From the NCBI GenBank assembly GCA_023430975.1, contig JAEYYB010000171.1, forward strand, positions 1-64,000: a DNA stretch of 64,000 nt. Reading direction: 5' to 3'. Every line of letters starts with the position of its first letter. The first letter of the stretch is position 1. The position numbers and the translations under genes were made by a program. This stretch comes from Bacillota bacterium. Its GTDB lineage: Bacteria > Bacillota > Clostridia > Acetivibrionales > DSM-2933. Positions 35,494 to 44,945 of the stretch are shown here, in pieces. Below the pieces are notes generated by a model. That model was given only the letters and a program-made list of their open reading frames with translations. It did no database searches and was not told where the DNA came from.

Positions 35494-38400
35494 ATGAAGA
35501 AATATAGTTATCCTGAGGAGAGAGTTGCAGTTGTTGCCATGGGGTGTATCATGCCTGATGCCATGAATATTGGGGCCCTGTGGAACAATATATTGGAAAA
35601 GAGAGTATCAATTAAGGAAATACCGGATCATTATTTTAGTAAATCGGTATTCTACAGTCCGGATATAAAAGGAAAAATAAGTAAGGATGATAAAACCTAT
35701 ACAAAGATTGCAGCAGTTATCGATGAAATTGATTTTTTGGATTTAGGCAAAAAATATAGGATTCCGCCTGCGGTTTCAGCTTATCTGGACAATAATCAGA
35801 AGGCAGCAATATATTGTGCCGACCAAACTTTGAACAGTCTTAGAAGCAGCCTTCCTAAAGAACGTACAGCGGTAATACTTAGTACCGGAACTCCGGGATT
35901 AAAATTTGAAAAGTTAATTAAAAGATCATTTTTTGCCCATTTAAAAAGTCAAATCTTAAATCATCAACTTATATCAAAGGGAAGCTTTCCGCAAATACAA
36001 GATGTACTAAATGATATTTCCAATGAACTTTTAAAAGATACTCAGCCAATAACCGAGGATACTACAACAGGTTATTTGCAAAATATTACTGCAGGCAGGC
36101 TTTCAAATATATTTGATTTATGGGGCCCTTCGTATGTGGTTGATGCAGCATGTGCATCTGCTCTTACCGCTATTTCATCAAGTGTTTCGGGGCTTTTGAA
36201 CTATGAATATGATGCTGTTATTTCCGGGGGAGTAGAAGTAACATTATCCGAAATACCTTTAACCTCATTTAGCGGGATAAATGCTTTGTCACCTGATGGT
36301 TCATATCCTTTTGACTCGAGGGCAAATGGATTTGTAATCGGGCTTGGCGGCGGAACGGTAGTTTTAAAAAGACTGGCTGATGCATTAAGGGATGGAGACT
36401 ATATTTACTCAATTGTTTCAGGATATGGACAGGGAAGTGATGGCAAGGGTAAATATATCGCAGCACCAAGTGAAGATGGACAGATAAGGGTTATACAAAG
36501 TGCATGCAAAATGTCAGGTTATTCTGTAGATACAATTGAAATGCTTGAAGCCCATGGGACCGGAACAATTGTGGGAGATGTTGTTGAGGTATCAGCATTG
36601 AAAAAAGCCTTTGGGGAATTGGGGGCAAAAAAAGAGAATTACTGTGGTTTAGGCTCGATAAAGTCAAACATCGGCCATTTAAAGAATGCAGCCGGAATTG
36701 CAGGTTTTATAAAGGCTTCGCTGGCACTTGAAAATAAAGTCCTGCCTGCTTCTGCAAATATTAGTGAGATAAATCCCAAATTGCAGTTGGAAGGGTCACC
36801 TTTCTATGTTTTACGTGACAATAAGAAATGGGAGGAAAGCCCTTTGCATCCAAGAAGGGCAAATGTAAGCTCCTATGGTTTTGGAGGGGCAGATTACCAT
36901 GTATGCCTTGAGGAATTCAGGCCGGAATTTTTACAAAAATCATACAGTTTTAGTGGCGAAGGGAAAAACAGGAATAACTCTTATATTTGGGCGGATACGA
37001 AACAGGGTGAAGAAAAAGAAGGAAAGGAAGAAGCAGTTTGGTTTTCGGGTAATTCCATTGAGGATGTAATTAATGCATACAAGTCTTTTATCTATAATGG
37101 TTTTGAGGGTTCCTTTGAAAAGGCAGTTTATTTTAACAATTTATCAGCTTGCTCACAACATGATTTAAGGATATCCATATGTGCAAATTCCAAAAACCAG
37201 CTTGAGGATAAATGGAAAATGCTTGAGCCTTACTTAGAGGAAATGAAGATTAATGAGGCCAATGTTCTTAATCTTAAGGGCATATATGTAGGTAAAAATA
37301 AAAAAATATCATCATCAGAAATAGCTTTGATGTTTCCGGGGCAAGGCTCTCAGTATCCCAATATGTTAAAGGGGCTTTATGAAACATACCCTTGCGTAAA
37401 GGCTTTTTATATGAAGGCCGATGCCATTTGGAAATCAATGTATAATAGCTCTGTTAAGGATTTGATTTTTGGAAATGATGAAGAGCTTAAAGATATTCTA
37501 AAAAATACGAAGAATACCCATCCTGCAATGTTCATAAGCAATTTGGGAGTATCTCAACTCCTCATTGAGGCAGGTATAAAGGCTGATTACATGATGGGTC
37601 ACAGCCTTGGGGAGATTACTTCATTGTATGCCGGTGAAATGATTGATTTGAGATCAGCTATAAAAATAGTAGGAGAAAGAGGCCTTTCCTTTGACGGTAT
37701 TGATGAAAATAAAAGAGGAGGAATGTTAAGCGTTAAGGAAGAAGCTCATAAGCTTGCGGAGATTATAAAATCAAAAGGCTTTAATGTCAGCATTGCCAAC
37801 ATAAATTCATCTGATCAGACTGTTGTAGGGGGAGAAAGGGAAGAAATCAAAAGGTTTTCAGAGTTTTTAAATCAAGACGGATACAAAAATACTGTTTTAA
37901 ACGTATCCCATGCATTCCATACAAATATGGTATCAAAAGCTGCAGATTCCTTTTATGAAAGAATAAAGGATACCAAGTTTAATACCCCCAAATTTAAAAT
38001 GATGGCATGTCATTTATCTGATTTGTATAATAATTTTAAGTTTGACGACAAAGATATGGCAGATGTATTGAGGGAACAAATACTCTCACCGGTTAGATTT
38101 GCCGATTCCATATTAAAGCTCTATAACAAGGGGGTAAGGGTATTTATAGAAGCCGGACCTTCTAATGTATTGACCAATCTTGTTAAGAACATACTTCCAG
38201 ATAAGGATGTAAAGGTGATAAATGTCAACAATAAGAGCAAATGCCCGGTAGAAGGTTTTAAACAGGCACTTGCCATGCTTTTTGCCCATGGGGTTGATAT
38301 TTCTTATGTACCTTCAAATGCAGTTCTTGGATTGCAGGAGGAAGGACAGAGCACCATTGTGTATAAAGCTGAGGCAAAACATGAAGATGTGGCCTCTATA

Positions 38401-41400
38401 GATAGTGCAATTGTAAAAATAACAAATGATCAGCACAATAATACCTGCTATGTTGGTGAGAATAAAAAAGAAAGCCTGGTATACAGCGGTGTATCGGTGG
38501 GGCTTCCGGGGACGTTCAAGAAAGCTTTTACAGATGACAATTTCCAGTACCTATTTGACGGTAAAAACATGATTGAACTCCTTACAGATGAAGAAGCGGA
38601 GAGCATATTGGAATTAAATATTACAAAGCTTATTAAAAGGGAAAAGGATTCGGTACTTAAAAAGATAACGGCAATAAATGAAGTTATTCATCTTCAAGGG
38701 AAAATGGGAAGAATAGATATGCTGAATGATTATCTCATTGACGAAAAGATTTTAAATGAGATGACTGCAAGTGTATGTGCAGGAGTTGCTGCCGGATTTG
38801 AAGCAATAAAAGATGCAGGGATTCCTCTTATAAGGGAGTATAGGGAGACCACTTCAGGGTCGGTGCTGCCGGGAAGACTTGTATTACCGCAAGAGATGCA
38901 GGATAGCACAGGCATTATATTTGCAAGTGCCCATTCTCAGGTTGAATCGGTGATATCGGAAGTTTCGAGGTACACGGCAGCAAAATATGGAACAAGGTTT
39001 AGAAAGGATATCTTGAAATTTTTTGAAGATATTATTTCCAAGGTAAGTGATTATGAAAGCAAGAAGATAATGGCAGACTGGTTTGCACTCCATTACTCAA
39101 GACTTTCAAATAATCCAACCGAATCAGATGTCTATGAATTCAATCATGATTTCCTGGCACTGCTGTCTTCCCAGGCAAATACCAGGCTTGCACAGTTTAT
39201 CGGTGCTAACGGACCTAACATGTACATAAGTGCAGCATGCTCATCGACTGCAAGTGCTGTGACTGTTGCAGAGGATTTAATAAGGGCAGGGCATGCAAAG
39301 AGGATGATTGTCATCGGTGCTGATATAACCAGCGGAAAGAATATGCTGCCATGGTTTGCAGCTGCATTTTCAAGCATTGGTGCACTAACTGATTCAGATA
39401 GTCTTTATGATGCAGCTGTTCCTTTTGATAACCGGAGAAGTGGTATGATTCTTGGCTCCGGTGCTGTCGGACTGGTAATTGAAAAGGATTCTGATGTGGA
39501 AAAAAGAGGCATGAACGGTATATGCCGAATTATGGGTACCCATATGTTTAATGCTGCGGGGCATCAAACAAGAATTGATGTAAAAAGGCATTGTGTTGAG
39601 TTGGATAGATTTATATCCAAGATGGAAAATGAATATAATTTAAATAGAAATGCATTGGCATCAAAGATGGTTTATTGCTCCCATGAGACATATTCCCATA
39701 AGAATGGTGGATGCTCAAGCATGGAAAAGGTAGCATTGGAAAATACCTTTGGTGACAAATTTAAGGAAATTAAAGTAATCAATACAAAGGGAATGACAGG
39801 CCATACTTTGGGAGCTTCTATAGAAGAAGCTGTTTCGGCAAAAGTGCTGCAGTACCAGAAGATTCCGCCTATAGTAAACTATAAGGTGCCTGATCCTGAT
39901 CTTGAAGGCTTGAATTTATCAAAGGGTGGTAACTATGAGTTTGAATACGTGCTAAGGACTGTGTCTGCTTTTGGTGGAAATGGGAATTATCATTTACTGC
40001 AAAAAATAGCACATGGAGATGAAAGGATTGTTAACAGAAAGGCATACCAGGAATGGATTGAGGGTATATGTTCAAAAAATGCCAAGTTAAATGTTTCTGG
40101 AAGACTCCTTGTAGCAGAGGTTCAAACGGACAATGAGCTGCATGATTCAAATGAGCCGGATATACAGAAACAAAATTTTGTTAATACAAATAATGAGATT
40201 AAAAAGACATCTGATTTAACAGTAAAAATATCGGCTAATACAAGTAATATAAAAGTCAGCAATAATGTTGCTGATACCCCAATATTAAGTGATGCAGGTG
40301 TTGCAGAGGATAATTTTGAAATCGATAAGGAGAAAATCAAGAATGAGATATTGGAAATATATTCGGAAATTACCAAGTATCCTAAAGATATGCTTGAACC
40401 ATCAATGGAGCTTGAAGCTGATTTGGGTATAGATACAGTCAAGCAGGCTACAATTTACTCCATACTGACAGATAAGTACAAACTGGCACTTTCAGATGGA
40501 CAGGCACTTTCCAATTATCCCACAATAGGGCATATTATAAATCTTGTGTTGGGAAAATTGGGAGAGAATAATGCGATTGAGGAAAAACAACTTAAAGGAA
40601 ATGGAAAAGATAACCCAGTAGAAAATGAATGTTTTGAAGAAGTAAAACAAGTGAAGGATCAAACAGGGAAAAGAAAAATAGAATCAACAAAAATAGAATC
40701 AACAAAAATAGAATCGGTTGAAATCAAATCGGTCCCAGAAGATTTGGAAACCCAGATTTTAAAGCTTGTTTCGGAAATAACGTTATATCCGGTAGAACTT
40801 CTTGACAAGGAAATGGACATGGAATCGGATCTTGGGATTGATACGGTAAAACAGGCTACCATATTATCTATTATAAGGGACAAATTCCAAATTCCAGAGG
40901 AGAGTGCCAACAATCTTTCAAGCTACAATACTATTGGTGCATTAATTGATTATGTTAAAGGATACAACAAGAAATTAGATGGAGAAATTTCGATAAATGC
41001 ATATCAGCCCCTCAAAGACAATAATGATATGGATAATAAGAAAGAGAGCAGTATCATTAATATAATACAAAATAAAAAGGTTCAACAGGAATTTAAGACA
41101 GGTGGCAATATTGGGACAGAGATTTTAAATTTGATTTCAGATGTTACCCAATATCCTGTTGAAATGCTTGACGACGACATGGAGCTTGAAGCTGATTTGG
41201 GCATCGATACCATCAAGCAGGCAACAATTATTTCTGAGATAAGTCATAGATTCAACCTTGATGACAATGTAAAGATGAATCAGTCAGAGCTTAAAACCAT
41301 CAGGTCACTTATAAATATGGTAGAAAACATAGTTTTAAATTTTGATTGCCATATGTCAATGCAATCAGAGAGCTTACAAACCACTGATAATAAAGATTTA

Positions 41401-43872
41401 GTTGATTTGGAGTTGTGTGTCCAATATCCAGTAGTGGTTCCAGAGAATATGGGAATCAAGGATTATGACTTAAAGGAAAAAAACATCCTGGTAATAGGAG
41501 ATAATTTCCATACAGTAAGAATAATTTCTGAATATTTTAAAAGAATCTCTTCAAGTGTCAGTGAATTTGTGTTTGAAAAGTGTATGGATTCAAGTGAACT
41601 TGATAAAAAGGTAAATGATTGCAAAGATGCAATAAAAAATATACAGGTTATTATTGACTGCGGTCATTTAAGTGAAATCTATGAATTTCATACCCTTACC
41701 TACGAAACAGAAAAGGAAATTCTTAAATTAAATAGTTTAACAAGGTTTGTATTTTACAAAAGACTTTTACAAATAGTAGCAGATACGGAATTAAGGATAC
41801 TGTGTACAGTTTCTATGGATGGATGTTTTGGTTTTGCAGGCAGCGGTGATTTGAATATTGATCCCTATTATGGTGCTTTAGCTGGATTTTATAAAGGGCT
41901 TAGAAAAGAGATTGAAAAATCCAAAGTAAAAATAGTTGATTTGGGAAATAACAATGGAATTGGTGAAGATGTGTTGAGTGTCCTTAAATGTGAATTGGAG
42001 GAAGGCTATAAGAGTTATGAGATCGGATATATAGATAATGAGAGAATGACTTTAAAGCTTGATAATGTGGATCGTAAAGAATTGATTCCAATTGAAAAAT
42101 TTATTTTCCATCATTTTGTGATAACAGGGGGTGGTAATGGAATTACTGCAGGAATTGTGCTTGAACTTTCCAAAAAGGTTAATGTTAAGTTGACAATACT
42201 TGGAAGAACTGTATTGCCGCAAGATATTGAGGAAATTTCGAAACTCGATATAAATTCTTTGGAACAAAAAAAGATTCAAATATATGCCGGACTTAAAAAG
42301 GAAGGTAAGAAAGCGACTCCTGCCGAGGTTGAAAAAGAGTATAACAAATTGACTAAAGCAATTTCGGTGTACAATCTTTTAAATGAGGTGAGGAAAAACG
42401 GCTGTCAGGTGCGTTACATCAGTTGTGATGTAAAGGAACATGAAAGTTTGAAAACAGCACTTAATGATGCAATTAATGATTTTGGACCGATAAATGTTGT
42501 AATTCATGGTGCAGGAATAGAAAAAAGCAGGCTTATAAAGCAGAAGACTAAGGAAGAATTTGAAGAAATTTTTGAGGTTAAAGCCAATGGATTGTGCAAT
42601 CTTTATAGGTTGATAGATAAAAAAGAGTTAAAAGTTCTGATAGCATTTTCGTCCATATCAGGCAGATTTGGGAATGAAGCTCAGTTGGATTACTGCTCTG
42701 CCAACAATTTTTTAAGCAGTTTCATGTCAATGGTTAAAGTGAAAAACAAGGGTATCAGGGCAATAAGTATTTCCTGGTCAGGATGGAAGGACGTAGGAAT
42801 GGCTTGGAGGAATGAGTATGTTAAAGAAAATTCTGAGGAGATGGGACTTCACTTGATTGAACCCGAAAGAGGGATCAGTGAATTTTTAAAGATACTGACT
42901 GGTAATATAAATCAAGATGAAATTGTTATAAGCAAAGGACTAAGTTTCTTTGTAGGGCTGAAAAAATGGCATGGAATAAAGAATGAAACACCTCTTATAG
43001 ATTGGGTAAGTAAGAAAGATGGAGAAATAAAGAATATATATAAGGTTCTTTCGGTTAAGGGGGACCCAATTGTAAACCATCATAGGTTGGGTAAAACTCC
43101 AATTATGCCTGCTGTAGGTTTTATGGAAATAGGAGCTCAGGCACATAGTCTTTTGTTTGGGAAAAATCAGCATTATTGCTTTAAAAATCTGAAGTTTGAA
43201 AATCCATTAAAGCTTTTTAATGAAAAACCCCAGGAAATTATAATAAAGCCTGAAATAACAACAGGTGATCTGATTAAAACTACATTTTACAATTACTTTA
43301 AACCAAAGATTGGAGACGGCAAGTTTGTTGAGCTAAACAGTATGAGTGTATCACCGATTGTGGAAGACTACGAGTATTTGCATGAAATTAAAAGTATTGA
43401 AACAAATGATATGGTAGAGCTCAATTTGAAGGATACACTCGAAAATTTGTCAAAAAAGCTTAATAATGCAATAATATTAGGACCTTTGTTCATGGATGAA
43501 AAGGCCTCAAAAATAAATACATTCAAATATAATGAACTAGGAGCAATATTGACAGTTGCATTATCAGAGGAACAGATTAACAATAAAAAATACAACCTTG
43601 ATAGTTTACTCATAAACCCGGCTTTTGCAGATTCTTTGATGCAATCCTGCGGAATTCATGCCTCTGCAGGCACCAATGGGGTTTATTTGCCATGGCAGGT
43701 AGATGAATTCGGGATTGTAAATACACCCAAGGAACCGGGAATTTTTAAGGCATATGCAAAAAAAATCGGCGGCAATGAAAATGAAAAAACATATGATGTC
43801 ATACTGTACAATGATAAGAGAAAAGTTTGTTATTATGCAAAAAAAGTAACGTTTAAGAGAATATCACAATGA
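35494..43872 (+). CDS. Iterative PUFA-synthase-like polyketide/secondary-lipid synthase
   Basis: The 2792-aa multidomain synthase has this order: KS1 (about 5-470; Cys220 in VDAACASAL, His354 in EAHGTGT, KSNIGH); AT (about 610-925; Ser704 in GHSLGE); KS2 (about 993-1510; Cys1249 in AACSSTAS, GMTGHTLG); three carrier-like domains centred on Thr1648, Thr1784 and Thr1906 (DLGIDTVKQ, DLGIDTVKQ, DLGIDTIKQ); a ketoreductase (about 1960-2470; TGGGNGI, FSSISG, DYCSANN); and a C-terminal dehydratase-like domain (about 2510-2790; HHRLGKTPIMPAVG). No enoylreductase is seen, so a polyene or partly unsaturated chain is expected unless one acts in trans. The start is the ATG at 35494, 7 bases after GGAGGT. 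The product is unknown. It overlaps the PPTase gene by ATGA. Confidence 0.92.
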   Translation: MKKYSYPEERVAVVAMGCIMPDAMNIGALWNNILEKRVSIKEIPDHYFSKSVFYSPDIKGKISKDDKTYTKIAAVIDEIDFLDLGKKYRIPPAVSAYLDNNQKAAIYCADQTLNSLRSSLPKERTAVILSTGTPGLKFEKLIKRSFFAHLKSQILNHQLISKGSFPQIQDVLNDISNELLKDTQPITEDTTTGYLQNITAGRLSNIFDLWGPSYVVDAACASALTAISSSVSGLLNYEYDAVISGGVEVTLSEIPLTSFSGINALSPDGSYPFDSRANGFVIGLGGGTVVLKRLADALRDGDYIYSIVSGYGQGSDGKGKYIAAPSEDGQIRVIQSACKMSGYSVDTIEMLEAHGTGTIVGDVVEVSALKKAFGELGAKKENYCGLGSIKSNIGHLKNAAGIAGFIKASLALENKVLPASANISEINPKLQLEGSPFYVLRDNKKWEESPLHPRRANVSSYGFGGADYHVCLEEFRPEFLQKSYSFSGEGKNRNNSYIWADTKQGEEKEGKEEAVWFSGNSIEDVINAYKSFIYNGFEGSFEKAVYFNNLSACSQHDLRISICANSKNQLEDKWKMLEPYLEEMKINEANVLNLKGIYVGKNKKISSSEIALMFPGQGSQYPNMLKGLYETYPCVKAFYMKADAIWKSMYNSSVKDLIFGNDEELKDILKNTKNTHPAMFISNLGVSQLLIEAGIKADYMMGHSLGEITSLYAGEMIDLRSAIKIVGERGLSFDGIDENKRGGMLSVKEEAHKLAEIIKSKGFNVSIANINSSDQTVVGGEREEIKRFSEFLNQDGYKNTVLNVSHAFHTNMVSKAADSFYERIKDTKFNTPKFKMMACHLSDLYNNFKFDDKDMADVLREQILSPVRFADSILKLYNKGVRVFIEAGPSNVLTNLVKNILPDKDVKVINVNNKSKCPVEGFKQALAMLFAHGVDISYVPSNAVLGLQEEGQSTIVYKAEAKHEDVASIDSAIVKITNDQHNNTCYVGENKKESLVYSGVSVGLPGTFKKAFTDDNFQYLFDGKNMIELLTDEEAESILELNITKLIKREKDSVLKKITAINEVIHLQGKMGRIDMLNDYLIDEKILNEMTASVCAGVAAGFEAIKDAGIPLIREYRETTSGSVLPGRLVLPQEMQDSTGIIFASAHSQVESVISEVSRYTAAKYGTRFRKDILKFFEDIISKVSDYESKKIMADWFALHYSRLSNNPTESDVYEFNHDFLALLSSQANTRLAQFIGANGPNMYISAACSSTASAVTVAEDLIRAGHAKRMIVIGADITSGKNMLPWFAAAFSSIGALTDSDSLYDAAVPFDNRRSGMILGSGAVGLVIEKDSDVEKRGMNGICRIMGTHMFNAAGHQTRIDVKRHCVELDRFISKMENEYNLNRNALASKMVYCSHETYSHKNGGCSSMEKVALENTFGDKFKEIKVINTKGMTGHTLGASIEEAVSAKVLQYQKIPPIVNYKVPDPDLEGLNLSKGGNYEFEYVLRTVSAFGGNGNYHLLQKIAHGDERIVNRKAYQEWIEGICSKNAKLNVSGRLLVAEVQTDNELHDSNEPDIQKQNFVNTNNEIKKTSDLTVKISANTSNIKVSNNVADTPILSDAGVAEDNFEIDKEKIKNEILEIYSEITKYPKDMLEPSMELEADLGIDTVKQATIYSILTDKYKLALSDGQALSNYPTIGHIINLVLGKLGENNAIEEKQLKGNGKDNPVENECFEEVKQVKDQTGKRKIESTKIESTKIESVEIKSVPEDLETQILKLVSEITLYPVELLDKEMDMESDLGIDTVKQATILSIIRDKFQIPEESANNLSSYNTIGALIDYVKGYNKKLDGEISINAYQPLKDNNDMDNKKESSIINIIQNKKVQQEFKTGGNIGTEILNLISDVTQYPVEMLDDDMELEADLGIDTIKQATIISEISHRFNLDDNVKMNQSELKTIRSLINMVENIVLNFDCHMSMQSESLQTTDNKDLVDLELCVQYPVVVPENMGIKDYDLKEKNILVIGDNFHTVRIISEYFKRISSSVSEFVFEKCMDSSELDKKVNDCKDAIKNIQVIIDCGHLSEIYEFHTLTYETEKEILKLNSLTRFVFYKRLLQIVADTELRILCTVSMDGCFGFAGSGDLNIDPYYGALAGFYKGLRKEIEKSKVKIVDLGNNNGIGEDVLSVLKCELEEGYKSYEIGYIDNERMTLKLDNVDRKELIPIEKFIFHHFVITGGGNGITAGIVLELSKKVNVKLTILGRTVLPQDIEEISKLDINSLEQKKIQIYAGLKKEGKKATPAEVEKEYNKLTKAISVYNLLNEVRKNGCQVRYISCDVKEHESLKTALNDAINDFGPINVVIHGAGIEKSRLIKQKTKEEFEEIFEVKANGLCNLYRLIDKKELKVLIAFSSISGRFGNEAQLDYCSANNFLSSFMSMVKVKNKGIRAISISWSGWKDVGMAWRNEYVKENSEEMGLHLIEPERGISEFLKILTGNINQDEIVISKGLSFFVGLKKWHGIKNETPLIDWVSKKDGEIKNIYKVLSVKGDPIVNHHRLGKTPIMPAVGFMEIGAQAHSLLFGKNQHYCFKNLKFENPLKLFNEKPQEIIIKPEITTGDLIKTTFYNYFKPKIGDGKFVELNSMSVSPIVEDYEYLHEIKSIETNDMVELNLKDTLENLSKKLNNAIILGPLFMDEKASKINTFKYNELGAILTVALSEEQINNKKYNLDSLLINPAFADSLMQSCGIHASAGTNGVYLPWQVDEFGIVNTPKEPGIFKAYAKKIGGNENEKTYDVILYNDKRKVCYYAKKVTFKRISQ
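40680..40722 (+). repeat. 15-bp tandem repeat in the ACP1-ACP2 linker
   Basis: The unit ATAGAATCAACAAAA is repeated, coding IESTK-IESTK-IES. It lengthens the linker between the first two carrier domains of the synthase. Confidence 0.85.
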
Positions 43873-44585
43873 TCAAGCACGGTATAACAAACATTCTTAA
43901 AACAGAATACATTATTAAAAATTCCCTTGATGTATTAAAAGATACTTATAAGTATGAGTTCTGTCTTGTGAATATGATTGAAATTGAAAGAAGACTGGAA
44001 GAGAAGGATTTAAACCTTCTCTCAGTCCTCTCAGATAAGGAGATGGATCATTTTTACAGTCTTAGGATTAAAAAGAATAGAATTCAGTGGGTTTCAGGAA
44101 GATATGCTGTCAAATCTGCTTTGTTTAAGTATAAGATGTCAGGATCAAGGCTTTTTGATCCTACTTGTATCGATGTGTTGAAAGGGGATGATTCTTCCCC
44201 TTACATACTGCAATATCCGGAATTGTGTGTTTCAATAACACATTCCTTTCCGTATTGCATTGGAATTGTATCAAAAAACAATATAGGCGTGGATCTAGAA
44301 AGGATTGAAGAGCCGGATCCGTCACTAATTGAACATTTTTACAACATAAATGAGAAAGAAGACTTAAAATGCTTTAAAGGAGTGGAGTTTTCACAAAAAA
44401 CAATGACTTATTGGACGAGGAAAGAGGCAGCTTCCAAGGTTTTTAAACTGGGAATGAAGATGGCCTTCAAAGGGCTTGATACATCAAAGGAGAAAGTTAG
44501 TTTCAATAATAGGAGTATAAAGTTCAATTCTGCTATTTGTCAAGACTTCTGCGTATCAATAGCATTTGAAGATGATATGTCTTGA
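43869..44585 (+). CDS. Sfp-type 4'-phosphopantetheinyl transferase
   Basis: The 238-aa enzyme transfers the phosphopantetheine arm from CoA to carrier proteins. It has the Sfp pseudo-dimer signatures: WVSGRYAVKSAL, SITHSFPYCIGI (CoA phosphate contact), GVDLERIEE (Mg-binding Asp and Glu) and YWTRKEAASKVFKLGM (the W-x-x-KEA-x-x-K motif). The start codon overlaps the synthase stop (ATGA), so the two are translationally coupled and this transferase is most likely dedicated to that synthase. This matters because the carrier domains of the synthase show Thr at the usual Ser attachment site. Confidence 0.92.
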   Translation: MIKHGITNILKTEYIIKNSLDVLKDTYKYEFCLVNMIEIERRLEEKDLNLLSVLSDKEMDHFYSLRIKKNRIQWVSGRYAVKSALFKYKMSGSRLFDPTCIDVLKGDDSSPYILQYPELCVSITHSFPYCIGIVSKNNIGVDLERIEEPDPSLIEHFYNINEKEDLKCFKGVEFSQKTMTYWTRKEAASKVFKLGMKMAFKGLDTSKEKVSFNNRSIKFNSAICQDFCVSIAFEDDMS

Positions 44586-44945
44586 GCTTTAAAAATGGTT
44601 TTTGAAAAGCAATATTCATTTTACATTTCAATCATACCTTAGCAAAAACACTTAATACATGTGTAATTTGCGATATAGAAAAGTAAATGATTAATTGCTT
44701 TTTATTTTTTGGCAATAATAATAATAAATAACTTAAATAACAAAACTTTTATTTATATGTAAAAGATTATTCGCTTTTCATTTAGAATTAAAATTGCTAA
44801 GAAAATTGCTAAGAAAATTGCTAAGAAAATTTTGGGAATTTGGGAAAAAGTTTATTGCATTATAGTTTTATTTGATATATAATTTTATAAATAGTACCAG
44901 GTAATAATAGTTTATAATAATTAATGATTATGGGGTGGTAATTTA
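44586..44945. other. Intergenic region with decayed B sequence and short tandem repeats
   Basis: 44618-44712 and 44756-44786 resemble broken B elements (AGTAAATGATTAATTGCTTTT; ATGTAAAAGATTATTCGC). A 12-bp unit AATTGCTAAGAA is repeated about three times at 44791-44832. No clear terminator follows the PPTase. No RNA gene was recognised. Confidence 0.45.
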
